64,000 nt of DNA from Cepaea nemoralis (lineage: Eukaryota > Mollusca > Gastropoda > Stylommatophora > Helicidae), in NCBI GenBank assembly GCA_014155875.1, contig JACEFZ010025809.1, positions 685,001 through 749,000 of the forward strand, given 5' to 3'. The notes beneath the pieces were generated by a model, which had not been told where the DNA came from, ran no database searches, and worked only from the letters and a program-made list of their open reading frames with translations. Below, one piece after another: positions 53,667 through 63,990 of the stretch (position 1 is the stretch's first letter; each line of letters begins with the position of its first letter). The position numbers and the translations under genes were made by a program.

Positions 53667-54756
53667 ATGACAACAATGAGACTGGTGCTGTGCTTTGTGT
53701 CTCTGACCGTAGTATCATCCTCGGTTCTCGTTGATAGTGGCTTCGAAAACCGAGATGTTGACAGTTCTGGGAAATTTCAGAGAGTAGTCGGCAGTGACAA
53801 GTTCGGGTCAGATTCAAATAGTGTAGTGGTTTCAAGGAGAGATGTAGAAGATCCAGAAACACGGGGAGTGCATCACCGAAGTGTAGTGGTTTCAGAGAGA
53901 TGTAGAAAGATCCAGACACACGAGAGTGCATCATCGAAGTGTAGTGGTTTCAAGGAGAGATGTAGAAGATCCAGAAACACGAGGAGTGCATCATCGAAGT
54001 GTAGTGGTTTCAAGGAGAGATGTAGAAGATCCAGAAACACGAGGAGTGCATCATCGAAGTGTAGTGGTTTCAAGGAGAGATGTAGAAGATCCAGAAACAC
54101 GAGGAGTGCTTGTTCGAAATGTAGTGGCTTCAAGGCGAGATGTAGAAGATCCAGAAACACGAGGAGTGCATGTTCGAAATGTAGTGGCTTCAAGGAGAGA
54201 TGTAGAAGATCCAGAAACACGAGGAGTGCATGTTCGAAATGTAGTGGCTTCAAGGCGAGATGTAGAAGATCCAGAAACACGAGGAGTGCATGTTCGAAAT
54301 GTAGTGGCTTCAAGGAGAGATGTAGAAGATCCAGAAACACGAGGATTGCATGTTCGAAATGTAGTGGCTTCAAGGAGAGATGTAGAAGATCCAGAAACAC
54401 GTGGAGTGCATGTTCGAAATGTAGTGGCTTCAAGGAGAGATGTAGAAGATCCAGAAACACGTGGAGTGCATGTTCGAAATGTAGTGGCTTCAAGGAGAGA
54501 TGTAGAAGATCCAGAAACACGTGGAGTGCATGTTCGAAATGTAGTGGCTTCAAGGCGAGATGTAGAAGATCCAGAAACACGTGGAGTGCATGTTCGAAAT
54601 GTAGTGGCTTCAAGGCGAGATGTAGAAGATCCAGAAACACGAGGATTGCCTGACCAGTCGCCGTCTGCGGAAGAGCGTGTCCAACGACTCGTTTCTGTCG
54701 ACGACTACCCGTGGGTTAAAAGAATTGGTGGGATTATGGTGTCTGGTACTAAGTGA
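53667..54756 (+). pseudogene. Secreted precursor-like protein 4 with fourteen 60-bp repeats, one frameshift
   Basis: ATG 53667 follows a T-rich tract and AG. Signal peptide about residues 1-20 (MTTMRLVLCFVSLTVVSSSV), then GFENRDVDSSGKFQ. From 53821 a 60-bp unit encoding SVVVSRRDVEDPETRGVHH-like 20-residue repeats occurs fourteen times (to 54650). The end is GLPDQSPSAEERVQRLVSVD then DYPWVK, matching copy 2. The second unit is 58 bp and shifts the frame, so the start and the later repeats are in different frames; thirteen units are 60 bp. Each repeat has an RR site, so processing could release many near-identical peptides (inference). The break may be a true mutation or an assembly error. Confidence 0.7.
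53821..54650 (+). repeat. 60-bp coding repeat array (14 units)
   Basis: Units begin at 53821, 53881, 53939 and every 60 bp to 54599. Units 1-5 have GTGGTTTC, units 6-14 GTGGCTTC. CAAGGCGAGA and CAAGGAGAGA alternate in units 6-9, suggesting 120-bp duplication steps. All three forward frames, and one reverse frame, stay open because the period is divisible by three. Confidence 0.95.
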
Positions 54757-54909
54757 CCTGGCTTCTGGTTTCAACAATGAGGCACACTGACCTCTGACTC
54801 TCCATCAGTAATACATCAGTGATAATGGCATGCTGTGGTGTTTTGTGTGTATTCTATTGACATTGTTGTCTGTTGTGTCTGGAAGCATGATTTCGTAACG
54901 TTTTAACTG

Positions 54910-55046
54910 TTCTTTATTTATTTATTTATTTATTTATTATTTATGTGTGTCTCCTGTCTGTCTGTTTTATTTTCTGTCTGCCTTTTTTTCTGTCTTTCTT
55001 TCTTGTTTTCCTTATTTCGATCCTCCCTTCATTCCCTCTATATTGC

Positions 55047-55078
<32 letters not shown>

Positions 55079-55124
55079 TCATTCTTTCTTTCTTTCCTTC
55101 TGTCTTTCTTTCTGTCTTTCTTTT

Positions 55125-55180
<56 letters not shown>

Positions 55181-55296
55181 TCCTTCTGTCTTTCTTTCTA
55201 TCTTTATTTTTCTGTCTTTCTGTCTTTCTTTCTTCCTTTCTTTCTTTCTTTCTTTCGTTCTGTCTTTCTTTCTGTCTTTCTTTTTCGTTCTTTCGT

Positions 55297-55339
<43 letters not shown>

Positions 55340-55449
55340 GTCTTTCTTTCTTTCTTTCTTTCCTTCTGTCTTTCTTCTATCTTTATTTTTCTGTCTTTCT
55401 GTCTTTCTTTCTTCTTCCTTCTGTCTTTCTTTCTGCCTTTCCTTTTCTG

Positions 55450-55488
<39 letters not shown>

Positions 55489-55540
55489 GTCTTTCTTTTT
55501 CTGTCTTTCTTTCTTTCTTTCTTTCTTTCTACATGTCTAC
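54910..55540. repeat. (TTTC)n microsatellite of unit 4
   Basis: About 600 bp of TTTC with TCTG and other variants. Phe/Leu/Ser frames of about 200-246 codons are artefacts. Confidence 0.95.
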
Positions 55541-55555
55541 ATGGACCGATCTAAT

Positions 55556-55770
55556 CTAGAAGACCCACTCCGTGGCGAAGACGTTACGGACTCGATTCGT
55601 AATCCCGTATACGCGGGTTCGAAACACAGCTGTGCTGGTTTTTTTCGAAAAAGGTATAGGTGCCGGTCATTCAGAAAGCAACGGTAAAGTACTGAACATA
55701 AAACATGCCCTGGAATCACGAACAGCCAAAATGCTGGGGTTGACTGCTACGTCCTCGAAGGCCATGCAAC
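55556..55770 (+). mobile_element. SINE-1 copy
   Basis: Head with GCGGGTTCGAAACACAGC, body CATTCAGAAAGCAACGG, tail GGGTTGACTGCTACGTCC. Confidence 0.85.
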
Positions 55771-55796
55771 TATTTTATTTTTTACATGGAAGACCG

Positions 55797-55885
55797 TGCC
55801 AGTTTAATCAAATCCAGCTTGGAAGGATTCGAACAGATGACCGCTAGCTCTGTAGACAAACAACCTAGCCACTGCACTCTGTGGC
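55797..55885 (-). mobile_element. tRNA-like SINE head fragment
   Basis: Minus strand contains GTGGCTAGGTTG and TGTTCGAATCC, an A/B-box pair at SINE-head spacing. No tRNA cloverleaf can be completed. Confidence 0.5.
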
Positions 55886-55904
55886 TACATTAGGATAGAA
55901 GGAG

Positions 55905-56465
55905 ATAGACTAAATAATACTGAAAGGTATTTAGACCAAACAATAAGGAGTATTGACCTAGAAAAGACTTAACATAACTGTAAGGTACTCGTATTTATAT
56001 ACCTGAGTATTGACAGAGAAAAGTCCAATCAAGACTGTAAGGTATGTCTACACCTAAGTATTGACATATAAAGACTAAACAAAACTGTAAGGTATTTCTA
56101 TACGTGAGTATTGACAGAGAAACGACTAAACAAGACTGTAAGGTATTTCTATACCTGAGTATTGACAGAGAAACGACTGAACATAACTGTAAGGTATTTC
56201 TACACTCCGGAATTGAAAGAGGTAAGACTAAAGAAAATTGTAAGGTGCTCCTAGATCCAGTCAAAGAAGAGGAAAGACTAAACAAGATAGGCATTTCTAC
56301 ATCTGCATATTAACAGAGAAAAGACTAAACAAGACTGTAAAGTACTTACACACCTCAGAAAGGAAGGAGAAAGTTTAAACAAGGTTTAAAGGTATTTATA
56401 CACCCTAAAGTCGTAGAAGAAACACTAAACCAGACTACGGTACTTTTGCACCCTAAGGTAGTAAT
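55905..56465. repeat. About 55-bp minisatellite, roughly 10 degenerate copies
   Basis: Units share CTGTAAGGTATTTCTA, GAGTATTGACAGAGAAA and GACTAAACAAGA, degenerating toward the right. Confidence 0.85.
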
Positions 56466-56502
56466 GTGTTCTAATTAACCTATGGCTGTGACTAGCACCT
56501 TT

Positions 56503-56645
56503 CAAAGTATTTCAGGATCCTAGCCGGTGCCACTGAGTTCGTGCACTAAGCTGAGTTTCTCCAGACTCAGGTTTGAGTTAGGAGGAGAACGGAGCACTTA
56601 TGGGTTACCCGTGTGCCGTGATTTTGATCCATCGACTAAACTAAC
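56503..56645 (+). mobile_element. SINE-3 3' fragment
   Basis: Matches the body and tail of the SINE at 50965 (TATTTCAGGATCCT, CTGAGTTCGTGCACT, GAGCACTTATGGGTTAC, CATCGACTAAACTAAC). Confidence 0.8.
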
Positions 56646-56909
56646 TACACATTTCCTCCAATTTACACAAGAAATAGAAATTGCAGACTAACCACAAATG
56701 TCTTCAAAGCAATGTTTTCCCATTGTAAAATTGAACAAAGAAGGCATAAACAACAGACTGCACAATTTATTGCCTGGCATATTGCGCTGTCTCTCTCCAG
56801 GTGCATAATGAAGAATTAAACATGAATCCTTCTGTTTAATTAGAGATGTGATATTACAGAATAATGCTCAACAGTCCTTAGACAGAGTGGGACTTCTAAA
56901 GGTGTTGAC

Positions 56910-57095
56910 AGAGGCTACGGGAGGAACGTAACTTGTGCGAGAATCGGCAGCGGTTCTCGCCGCGTTGGTGACTTACAGGGTATTGAACCGGCCACTCAGA
57001 AAGCATTGGCAAACTACTGAGCGTAATCTTGCCAAGAAATCAACAATTAGTTGAAAGATGCTGATGTTGACAGCGATGTCCTGTAAAGCATATGA
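56910..57095 (+). mobile_element. SINE-1 copy
   Basis: Degraded head (GCGAGAATCGGCAGCGGTT), body CACTCAGAAAGCATTGG, tail TGACAGCGATGTCCTGTAAA. Confidence 0.85.
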
Positions 57096-57289
57096 GAACA
57101 AACAAACATTCACAAAGCCAACTTATTACAAACATTAGGAAGATACAATCGCCACTTGTTGGTATTATTATGGGAAATGAAATACTGAAACGTATTGTGA
57201 GAAATTGAAAGATTTATGGAAAGAGAGATACGAAAAAAAAAACAACGTGAGAAGATTCTTGGGAGCCTTTAGTCCTGGCACAGAAGCGT

Positions 57290-57385
57290 GACAGCAAATA
57301 AAGTTAAAGTGATACATGCTGTTGGAGACAGCAGGATGTTGAGAAACTTGATAGCCCACGCCATTCGGCAAGAAAATTGATAATG
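57290..57385 (+). mobile_element. Degenerate RTE-C 3' end
   Basis: Reads VIHAVGDSRMLRNLIAHAIR, resembling RTE protein C-termini (LI...RDR.LWR.M.A.A), followed by AATTGATAATGATA. Related to the copy at 63330. Confidence 0.55.
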
Positions 57386-57472
57386 ATAGTTTATGTTCTA
57401 ATCCACTTTATTCTCTACTTCTATGAGTGCCAGTCAATCAATGCCTGTAAATTATGTTTCATCCGTATAATG

Positions 57473-57917
57473 CAGTGGTTCTCAACCTTTTTAGGCCCGT
57501 TCCCCCCTTCACCATATTTTCAGAACGTCATTCCCCCCCCCCCCCTTTCCTATCAAAAATTTGGCCCGTTCCCCCCTTCATCGTATTTTCAAAACGTCAT
57601 CCCCCCCTTTCATATATCCTATCTAAAAATCCCCCCACCCCTATACAGTATACGTAAAAATGTAAGGTAAATTTAATAGCACATACTAAAACAAGTCTAG
57701 ACGTCCACATAAAGCATGATTTGTGGGTCTACTGACTTTATAAAATGAATTTTCGAAGGATGAAACGTACTTAACTGTAAAGTATGAAGGGAAAAACAAT
57801 ATCAAGTAATCGGTTCTTGTATTAACGTGATCTTGAAATGGTCTTAATCCCCCCCCCCCCCCTGGAAACCCTAAAATTCCCCCCTGGGGGGAATTCCCCA
57901 CCGGTTGAGAACCACTG
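57473..57917. mobile_element. hAT-type MITE copy 2
   Basis: Inverted termini CAGTGGTTCTCAACC / GGTTGAGAACCACTG and perfect 8-bp duplication GTATAATG (57465-57472, 57918-57925). Poly(C) runs inside. No transposase. Confidence 0.95.
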
Positions 57918-57925
57918 GTATAATG

Positions 57926-58680
57926 GTACTGAGGGAGTTTATGCATCTGATATTAAGAACGCAGAAGCAGCGCTTTCGCTAGAGAGAACATAAATACGTA
58001 TTGCTCAACAAGAAGAAATTATATCGCAACGAAGCGTCTTGTTTACATATATCACCATCCATGAACTCCTTTCAAAAACAATCCTTCTTGCTTACGAGTA
58101 AATTTGATTTGATCCTATAACTCTTATATTAAATATAAACCCAAAGGGAAACGACAAAACCCTCTACGAAAACATTACAACTGACGACCCTTATCAATGA
58201 ACAGTTGAGAAGATATGAGCCAAGGACCGATATCACAGAACTCTTGACATTCCCATATGCTCCGTCCTCATTTTCAAGAACCAGCGAAGAGACCCAATAC
58301 TAATGATACCATCTGCAATCGGGTTGTGTGTCTGTCTGATCTTAACTTGGAGCACTGTCACGGGTTAAGTAGGTAAGGAATCTATAAGAGGTCTAGCAAA
58401 CCGGTAGTGAATTTACCTGATCCTAGAAAAATACTGCTCATAAATTAAGGAGCAAATTGGAGGAAAAGTGCTGGTCACAGCTACTGGAACTTCAATAATC
58501 CCTCCCCACGGCGCATAACGGCGTAAGTGGAAGACAACAACAACAACAACAACAACAACAACTGTCAACCAGATCCTCTGGTCACTCTCTGCCGCATCAT
58601 TCTCTCCAGGCAATGACGGCGCATCTGTTCTTCCTCACAATACACATGAAGCCAAAGGACTGACCACACCCGACTTCAAT
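57926..58680. other. Non-coding, (CAA)n tract only
   Basis: Nothing recognised except (CAA)8 at about 58537-58561. Confidence 0.5.
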
Positions 58681-58682
58681 CC

Positions 58683-59580
58683 ATCCATCATGTGCCATGC
58701 CGGAAAGCTTGGGCGGTCATGACTCGCCATTTCACTCGATTACCAGAGTCGTGGATAAGCTCAGTGTTCCTGTCTCGACCTTGCCATGTGGCCAAGCCAT
58801 CCAGATATTTACTTCTCGGTCTTCCTCTTGGTCTGTTCCCTTCGATCTTGCCAGTTGTCACTAAGTTCTCCAATCCATTTCTTCTCATAACATGTCCAAC
58901 AAGCTTTGACTGTCTACGTCTAATTTCTCTAATCAGTTTACGATTTTCATTTGTCCCCTGTAGTACTTGGTCATAGGTTTTTTTCTGTCTGTCCATGGTA
59001 TTCTTTACATTTTCCTCAGAAACGACATTTCTACAGCCATCAGATGTTTTTCAGCTTTACTGCACATTGTCTAAGTTTCGCATCCATACAAAAGAACAGG
59101 CTCTATGTAGCACCTCATCACTCTTTTTCTCGTTTTAATTGGCATATTTTTATTGGTCAGTATGTTTTTCATCTTTCTAAAGGCTACTTTCGCCATGACG
59201 ATTCTTGTTCTAATATCTTCAAGGTATCTCCAATCAGATGTTATGACTGTTCCGAGATAATTGTACCGATTCACTTGTTAAAAAATATTCCCATTTACTT
59301 GTACAGTACATTGTGGTATTTCGTTTTTCCCAGCGACGACCATAATCTGTGTCTTTTTACAATTTAATTCTAACCCCAGTTCTTCTCTGTGTGCAACAAC
59401 CGCATCTACTAATTGTTGCAGATCTTATTCATTGTCTGCAAATCAATACTGTATCATCTGCATATCTAATGTTATTGATGCTTCGTCCCCCAATGCTGAT
59501 TCAATTTATATCTTCTACATTTCTGAAAATATTTTCACTGCATAGGGGAAAAAGATCTGGAGACATTACACATCCCTGCC
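58683..59580 (-). mobile_element. RTE 3' fragment
   Basis: Minus-strand RTE: RT end (YADDTVLIADNE-like with a shift near 59440), NYLGTVITSDWRYLEDIRTR, LLYGCET, then frame 58996-58688 (YDQVLQGTNENRKLIREIRR, RPRGRPRSKYLDGLATW). 3' tail in GATGG repeats as in the 5871 element. Confidence 0.92.
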
Positions 59581-59717
59581 TTATTGAACACCAGTGCCCC
59601 ATCCAGAGGTGCACCCAGCCAATTGGTCCACCTACTTCTTTCCCAACACACCAGCCTGCCCTGAGGAACAAGATTAAGTGGATGCTCCTTATTTTTTGAT
59701 TGGCTAAACTGAAGCAT

Positions 59718-59792
59718 TATATTATGATTCCCTTAAAGATGGCGAGTCATGACCGCCTACGCTTTCCGGCATGGCACATGATTGATTGATTG
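59718..59792 (+). mobile_element. 75-bp RTE tail insertion
   Basis: Only the last about 55 bp of RTE plus (ATTG)3 and a short 5' filler, flanked by a perfect 12-bp duplication AAACTGAAGCAT (59706-59717, 59793-59804). Confidence 0.88.
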
Positions 59793-59859
59793 AAACTGAA
59801 GCATACCACTCTGCAGGAAACATACATGTTTCACCCTGCTCAGCTGCTCTGTGAGAAGG

Positions 59860-60335
59860 TGTTACAAATGCAATTCGTAATTCCGCATAACGCATAGCTG
59901 CGGACGATTTGGAAGCAGGCCACTTTTGCGCGGGTTGCCATACAATGGTAAGAATGCCGATCGTTCAGAAAGCACTGGCAAACCTCCCCCCCCCCCCCCC
60001 TTTCGCATATCCTGTACAGGACATTGCAGTCAACACCAGAATTTTCAGCTGCTATTGATGTATTGGCAAGTTTTTACGTTCAGTAGTTTTCCATTGCTTT
60101 CTGAACGACCGACTCACATACATCCGTAAGTAACCAACGCGACGCGATCCGCTGCCGAATCTCGCGCAGCTATGTTTCATTCGAGAGTATACGGGATTAC
60201 GAACAACGTCCTTACAACCTACACCAGGGAGACCGGCACTGGCAAACTACTGAACGTACAACTTGCCAAGAAATCACAAAAATCCCCCAAAACAATAATT
60301 CTGGGGTTGACTGCGACTTCCTGTAAAGGATATGC
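59860..60335 (+). mobile_element. SINE-1 (plus) split by a second SINE-1
   Basis: Left part 59860-59983, right part from 60235, interrupted by the minus copy at 59984-60234. Duplication GCACTGGCAAAC lies at 59972-59983 and 60235-60246. Confidence 0.88.
59984..60234 (-). mobile_element. Nested SINE-1 with poly(C/G) tail end
   Basis: Full-length minus copy. Its 3' end is next to about 15 C (59986-60000), its head near 60120-60230. Confidence 0.87.
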
Positions 60336-61524
60336 TTTTCATTACGGAGGTGGCACTGTTGTGATGATGATGATGATGATGATGATCGCGTCTACGTCCT
60401 TATTTCGCCGCCGGAAGTGCAAGTTTTGCATTGCTCCAGGCGCGGCTGTTAACTTGCAGACGTCAACATAAACACGGTACAAACGGTTGTTTGTTGCCCA
60501 CATCTTTGTTATCACCGTATTACTATTTCACTGTTTCTCATATTGCTGACGTTACAATGTTACATAGTTGTGTTTCATGAATATATTCGATTATTTCTGG
60601 AAATCTTTTACGGAGACGCGAAGAGTTGTTGGAATGTTTGTGAACTCGGAAATGTAAAAACAATCAATCAATCTGTCTCATCTCATCATGATGATCATGT
60701 TCCTCTTGTACCTTGCGGTGTCAAGGTGAAGTATAAACATGGAAGGCTCTATTCGCAATAGAATTGCGAATAGAGAAAAATTATATTCGCAATAGAATTG
60801 CGAGAAGTAACAAACATGTCACAGCGTCTGCTCACTAGTCAATTTTACTTTACTTGCATGACCAAACCATTTGACTTACTGATTGATACACTGCTTTCTA
60901 ATAAAATCTAGTGCTGCTATAAGTTAACTATAACCCCCACTTTAGTCCTGATTTCTTCATTTCTGATCTTATCTCTTCTTGATACGTTGAGTAATTCTTC
61001 ACAGGAATCTCATTTCTGTTGTGATTTTTCTTTTCTCTTTTTCTGTCATTGGTCCAAGTTTGGCATTGGTAGCAATAGTAGCATAGAGTTGGTAGGACTA
61101 GGAAGATTGTATTGTAAAGTGCTCTTTCTTAATAGTTATTGATACATGTTTGTTCTTTAGTATTAGCATTAAAACTAATGTAAACAACACACAATAAAAA
61201 TGAGTTTCGAGTTTTGATCTATAAATCAATGGTGTGAAGGAAATCACCAGCAAGGCGTCAGGAAAGCTGATTTTAGTAATTTAATAATAATCAGTGGATC
61301 AGCTGAAGAAAAATTAAATCACATAAAATACAATCTGATTTATAAATTAATTATATTTTATAATAATAAATATTAATAATTTAATTGTAATATATAACTG
61401 GAAATAAGTTTTAATAAGACATACTGAAAAAAGTAAAAGTACTTTATTTTATTCGATGTTGACTATCATTATCAATATTATTGTAATATGTAACTGTAAC
61501 CTACTAATTGGATACTACTACCCT
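60336..61524. other. Mostly unique DNA with a palindrome pair
   Basis: (GAT)n at 60361-60386. A perfect inverted repeat CTATTCGCAAT-AGA-ATTGCGAATAG lies at 60749-60773, and a near copy at 60786-60805. No supported gene. Confidence 0.6.
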
Positions 61525-61740
61525 GGTGTAGGTGTTAATGTCTTTCTCCGTAATCCTGTATATTCTCATGAGTAACGCAGCTGCGCGAGAATCGGCAGCC
61601 ATTCGTGCCGTGCTGATAACTTAGGGGGTATGTGAGCCGGTCACTCTGAAAACAATGGCAAACTACTGAGCATAATATTGCCTAGTACATCAATAGCAGC
61701 TGAAAAAATGCTGGTGTTGACTGCAAGGGATATGCAACAA
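61525..61740 (+). mobile_element. SINE-1 copy
   Basis: Head near 61530-61630 (TTCTCCGTAATCCTGTAT), body CACTCTGAAAACAATGGC, tail GGTGTTGACTGCAAGGGATA. Confidence 0.85.
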
Positions 61741-62560
61741 CACAAAACAAACAACCTACTAATAGTTGTACTGATAGTTAGTACTGTCATTAGACTAATC
61801 ACTAATCTATGATTCTATGTCAGCACATAGTCGTAAAAGTAGGTAGCTGAAACTGGTCTTATCTGGCTATATGTTGTAAGTATTGCTAGACTAATGCTAG
61901 TAGTACTAGTAATAAGTAATATTAGTCAAACTTACTGTTATGTAAGGAAGTAATCATTACTGTAATGAAATGTGGGACACTGTCACTAGTCACTGCCATT
62001 AGGAAAGAAAGTATTGTTCAAAATTTAGTTTGTCTTCTTTTCTAATATTGTCAGTTTCTGATTTAAAAAAAAACAAAAAAAACAACACTTAGCACTGTTA
62101 GATAATTTGAATTGACGGTTTGAATTTTCTAGGAGAATAGAACGTTTGTGGCTAGGGAGACTGGTTTGTAATCAAGGCATAGAGTAAGTTGGATGCACAA
62201 TCCTGGGAAATTGGGAAAGACAATGAGTTAAAGGGTTGGCCACCCCACCTCATAGTAATTCACAACACAGTGATCTAGTAAACATGATATCCATAGTCTT
62301 AAACTACTGTTAACTACACATATGTGGCCACTTTGATGCATTATTAATTATATGATTTTCCTGGAGATTTGAGAAGAGCAGTGAGTAAAAATGAATGTCA
62401 ACCTCGCTGTCAGAGGCCTAGTCGTTATTCAATATATACACAGGATAATTGTAAGTCTGCATTAAGCCTCAGACAGGCAAATCATTCAAACAAATCTTAA
62501 CATACTCTAACACCATCTGTCATAACACTGCCATCTGTTTATTGGCAATAAAAATAGTAC
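61741..62560. other. Nothing recognised
   Basis: AT-rich unique DNA. No coding frame and no paralogue in the window. Confidence 0.5.
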
Positions 62561-62704
62561 ATGATTATATATTACAATATGTACACTTTGTACACAAGCA
62601 GGATTATTCAGACACTCTCACTCACCTTGTTCATGATTATATATTACAATATGTACACTCTGTATACAAGCAGGATTATTCAGACACTCTCACTCACCTT
62701 TGAC
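62561..62704. repeat. Tandem duplication of about 72 bp
   Basis: Two copies of a unit from CATGATTATATATTACAATA to CACTCTCACTCACCTT, with 2 mismatches visible. Confidence 0.9.
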
Positions 62705-63329
62705 ACCTTCGATCTATTATATTAACACTGGTGTTGGTGTTGTTTGTCAATCAAGAATGATGATGACCATTCATTTCATCCAGTTGATATTAACACTAGA
62801 CCCATACAGTTAGTAGGGTTGTCCAAACACTATTCTCTCTCACAGTTATATCACTATCACACTTCACAATCTCACTCGCCAGTATAAATGTTCTAAACGG
62901 AAAAAAACATGTCTTGTTCCATCTGATGTCAAACACACACTCCCCAGTCCTCTCCTTTCTCCCCTTCTTGCTATCCCGTGCTCCCCTTTTCACAGGGTCC
63001 CCTTGTCCGAGACGTGTTCACTTTACCATCCCATCTTGTTATGAGTTGTTGTCTGTAATCTACACTCGACTGTCCTTGAACTTATGTGAGTCTGTCTGTC
63101 TTATTCTGAGCTATTATCAGTATACGTTACAAAGTCTTTTAACTCCCCCTAGTGTAGGCTGTCGTCAATATACATTACAGGCTCTCTTTAACTCTACCTG
63201 TCCTGTTCTAACTATCGCCAATATATAATACATATAGAGCTTTGACACTCACAGTGCCATGGTTTAGTATAATTAAATATCTAGCGCAAGCCGCCTGTCA
63301 AGAGCATCACACAAAGTACAAACTTCCTA
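62705..63329. other. Nothing recognised
   Basis: Pyrimidine-rich unique DNA, no supported gene. Confidence 0.45.
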
Positions 63330-63596
63330 ACTCCAGTAATGACCCACAGTGGTCTGCAGAAAAATTGCACCTGTGGTCTGAAAATGAGAAGAGAGGCATT
63401 GGAGAACATCGTGACAACTGGAAAGATCGAGGGGAAGAGAGGCAGACCAAGAGAAATGATGCTGGATGGATTGAGACAGTGGCACGGAGGAATATCAGCA
63501 GCAGAGTTGATACAGAAAACCAAAGACCGAGATCTGTGGAGAGACATGAACGCCTACGCCAGCTGGCAGGGCACTTGATGATGATGATGATGGTCT
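63330..63596 (+). mobile_element. RTE-C 3' end, (GAT)n tail
   Basis: Frame LKMRREALENIVTTGKIEGK, MMLDGLRQWHGGISAAELI, LWRDMNAYASWQGT, then GATGATGATGATGATGG. A family distinct from the RTE at 5871. Confidence 0.85.
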
Positions 63597-63654
63597 GAAA
63601 ATGAACACATGAAATTTGTAGCTTTTTAAATTCTTTGTCGCTTGCTTGCTTGCT

Positions 63655-63990
63655 TTGAACTCAAGCAAGGCCCATACACTTGCTATTACGTTTAGTGCAC
63701 TAGACTTTTTTTGTGCGTGGATTAGCTTTCCCTATTACCAGTGTCCCTCGGCGTCAGGTGAACCCACTCCGACTTCAGATGTACTTGTAATTTACGTCCC
63801 CAAGTCAAGGATGAGAAGTTAACATTTTAGTCCAACTGACCGGTGAAGGGGTTGAAACCACTACCTCTGCATCAGCACACCGGTAGTTTAAGAATGAGTG
63901 CTCTTATCCATTTGGTCATGCTGACCCCCAATTCATAGCTTGAAGCAGACAGCTTGACCACTTCACCTCGGAGATCACTTGGCCTTCAGG
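63655..63990 (-). mobile_element. tRNA-derived SINE remains (SINE-4 plus SINE-2-like head)
   Basis: Minus-strand GTCAGCATGACCAAATGGAT and GTGGTTTCAACCCC form an A/B-box pair near 63860-63930. A second head like that of SINE-2 (TCCGAGGTGAAGTGGTCAAG) is at about 63945-63980. Confidence 0.6.

Larger units (their letters stand above)
51721..55540. repeat. Tandem locus unit 4
   Basis: Begins near GGTAGTACCATCTACCGTCA, matches unit 1 from about 19090, carries the precursor gene with the 60-bp repeats and ends in the TTTC microsatellite. The CA/TA and RTE parts of units 1 and 2 are missing. Confidence 0.8.

Noticed and set aside
53873..54640. 255-codon minus-strand frame with LHLALKPLHFEHAL repeats
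   Set aside because: Mirror of the 60-bp coding repeat; the DVEDPETR frame is shared with paralogues, this one is not.
54943..55687. Phe/Leu/Ser-rich frames of about 200-246 codons
   Set aside because: (TTTC)n microsatellite; same for 43375-44001 and 21530-21784.
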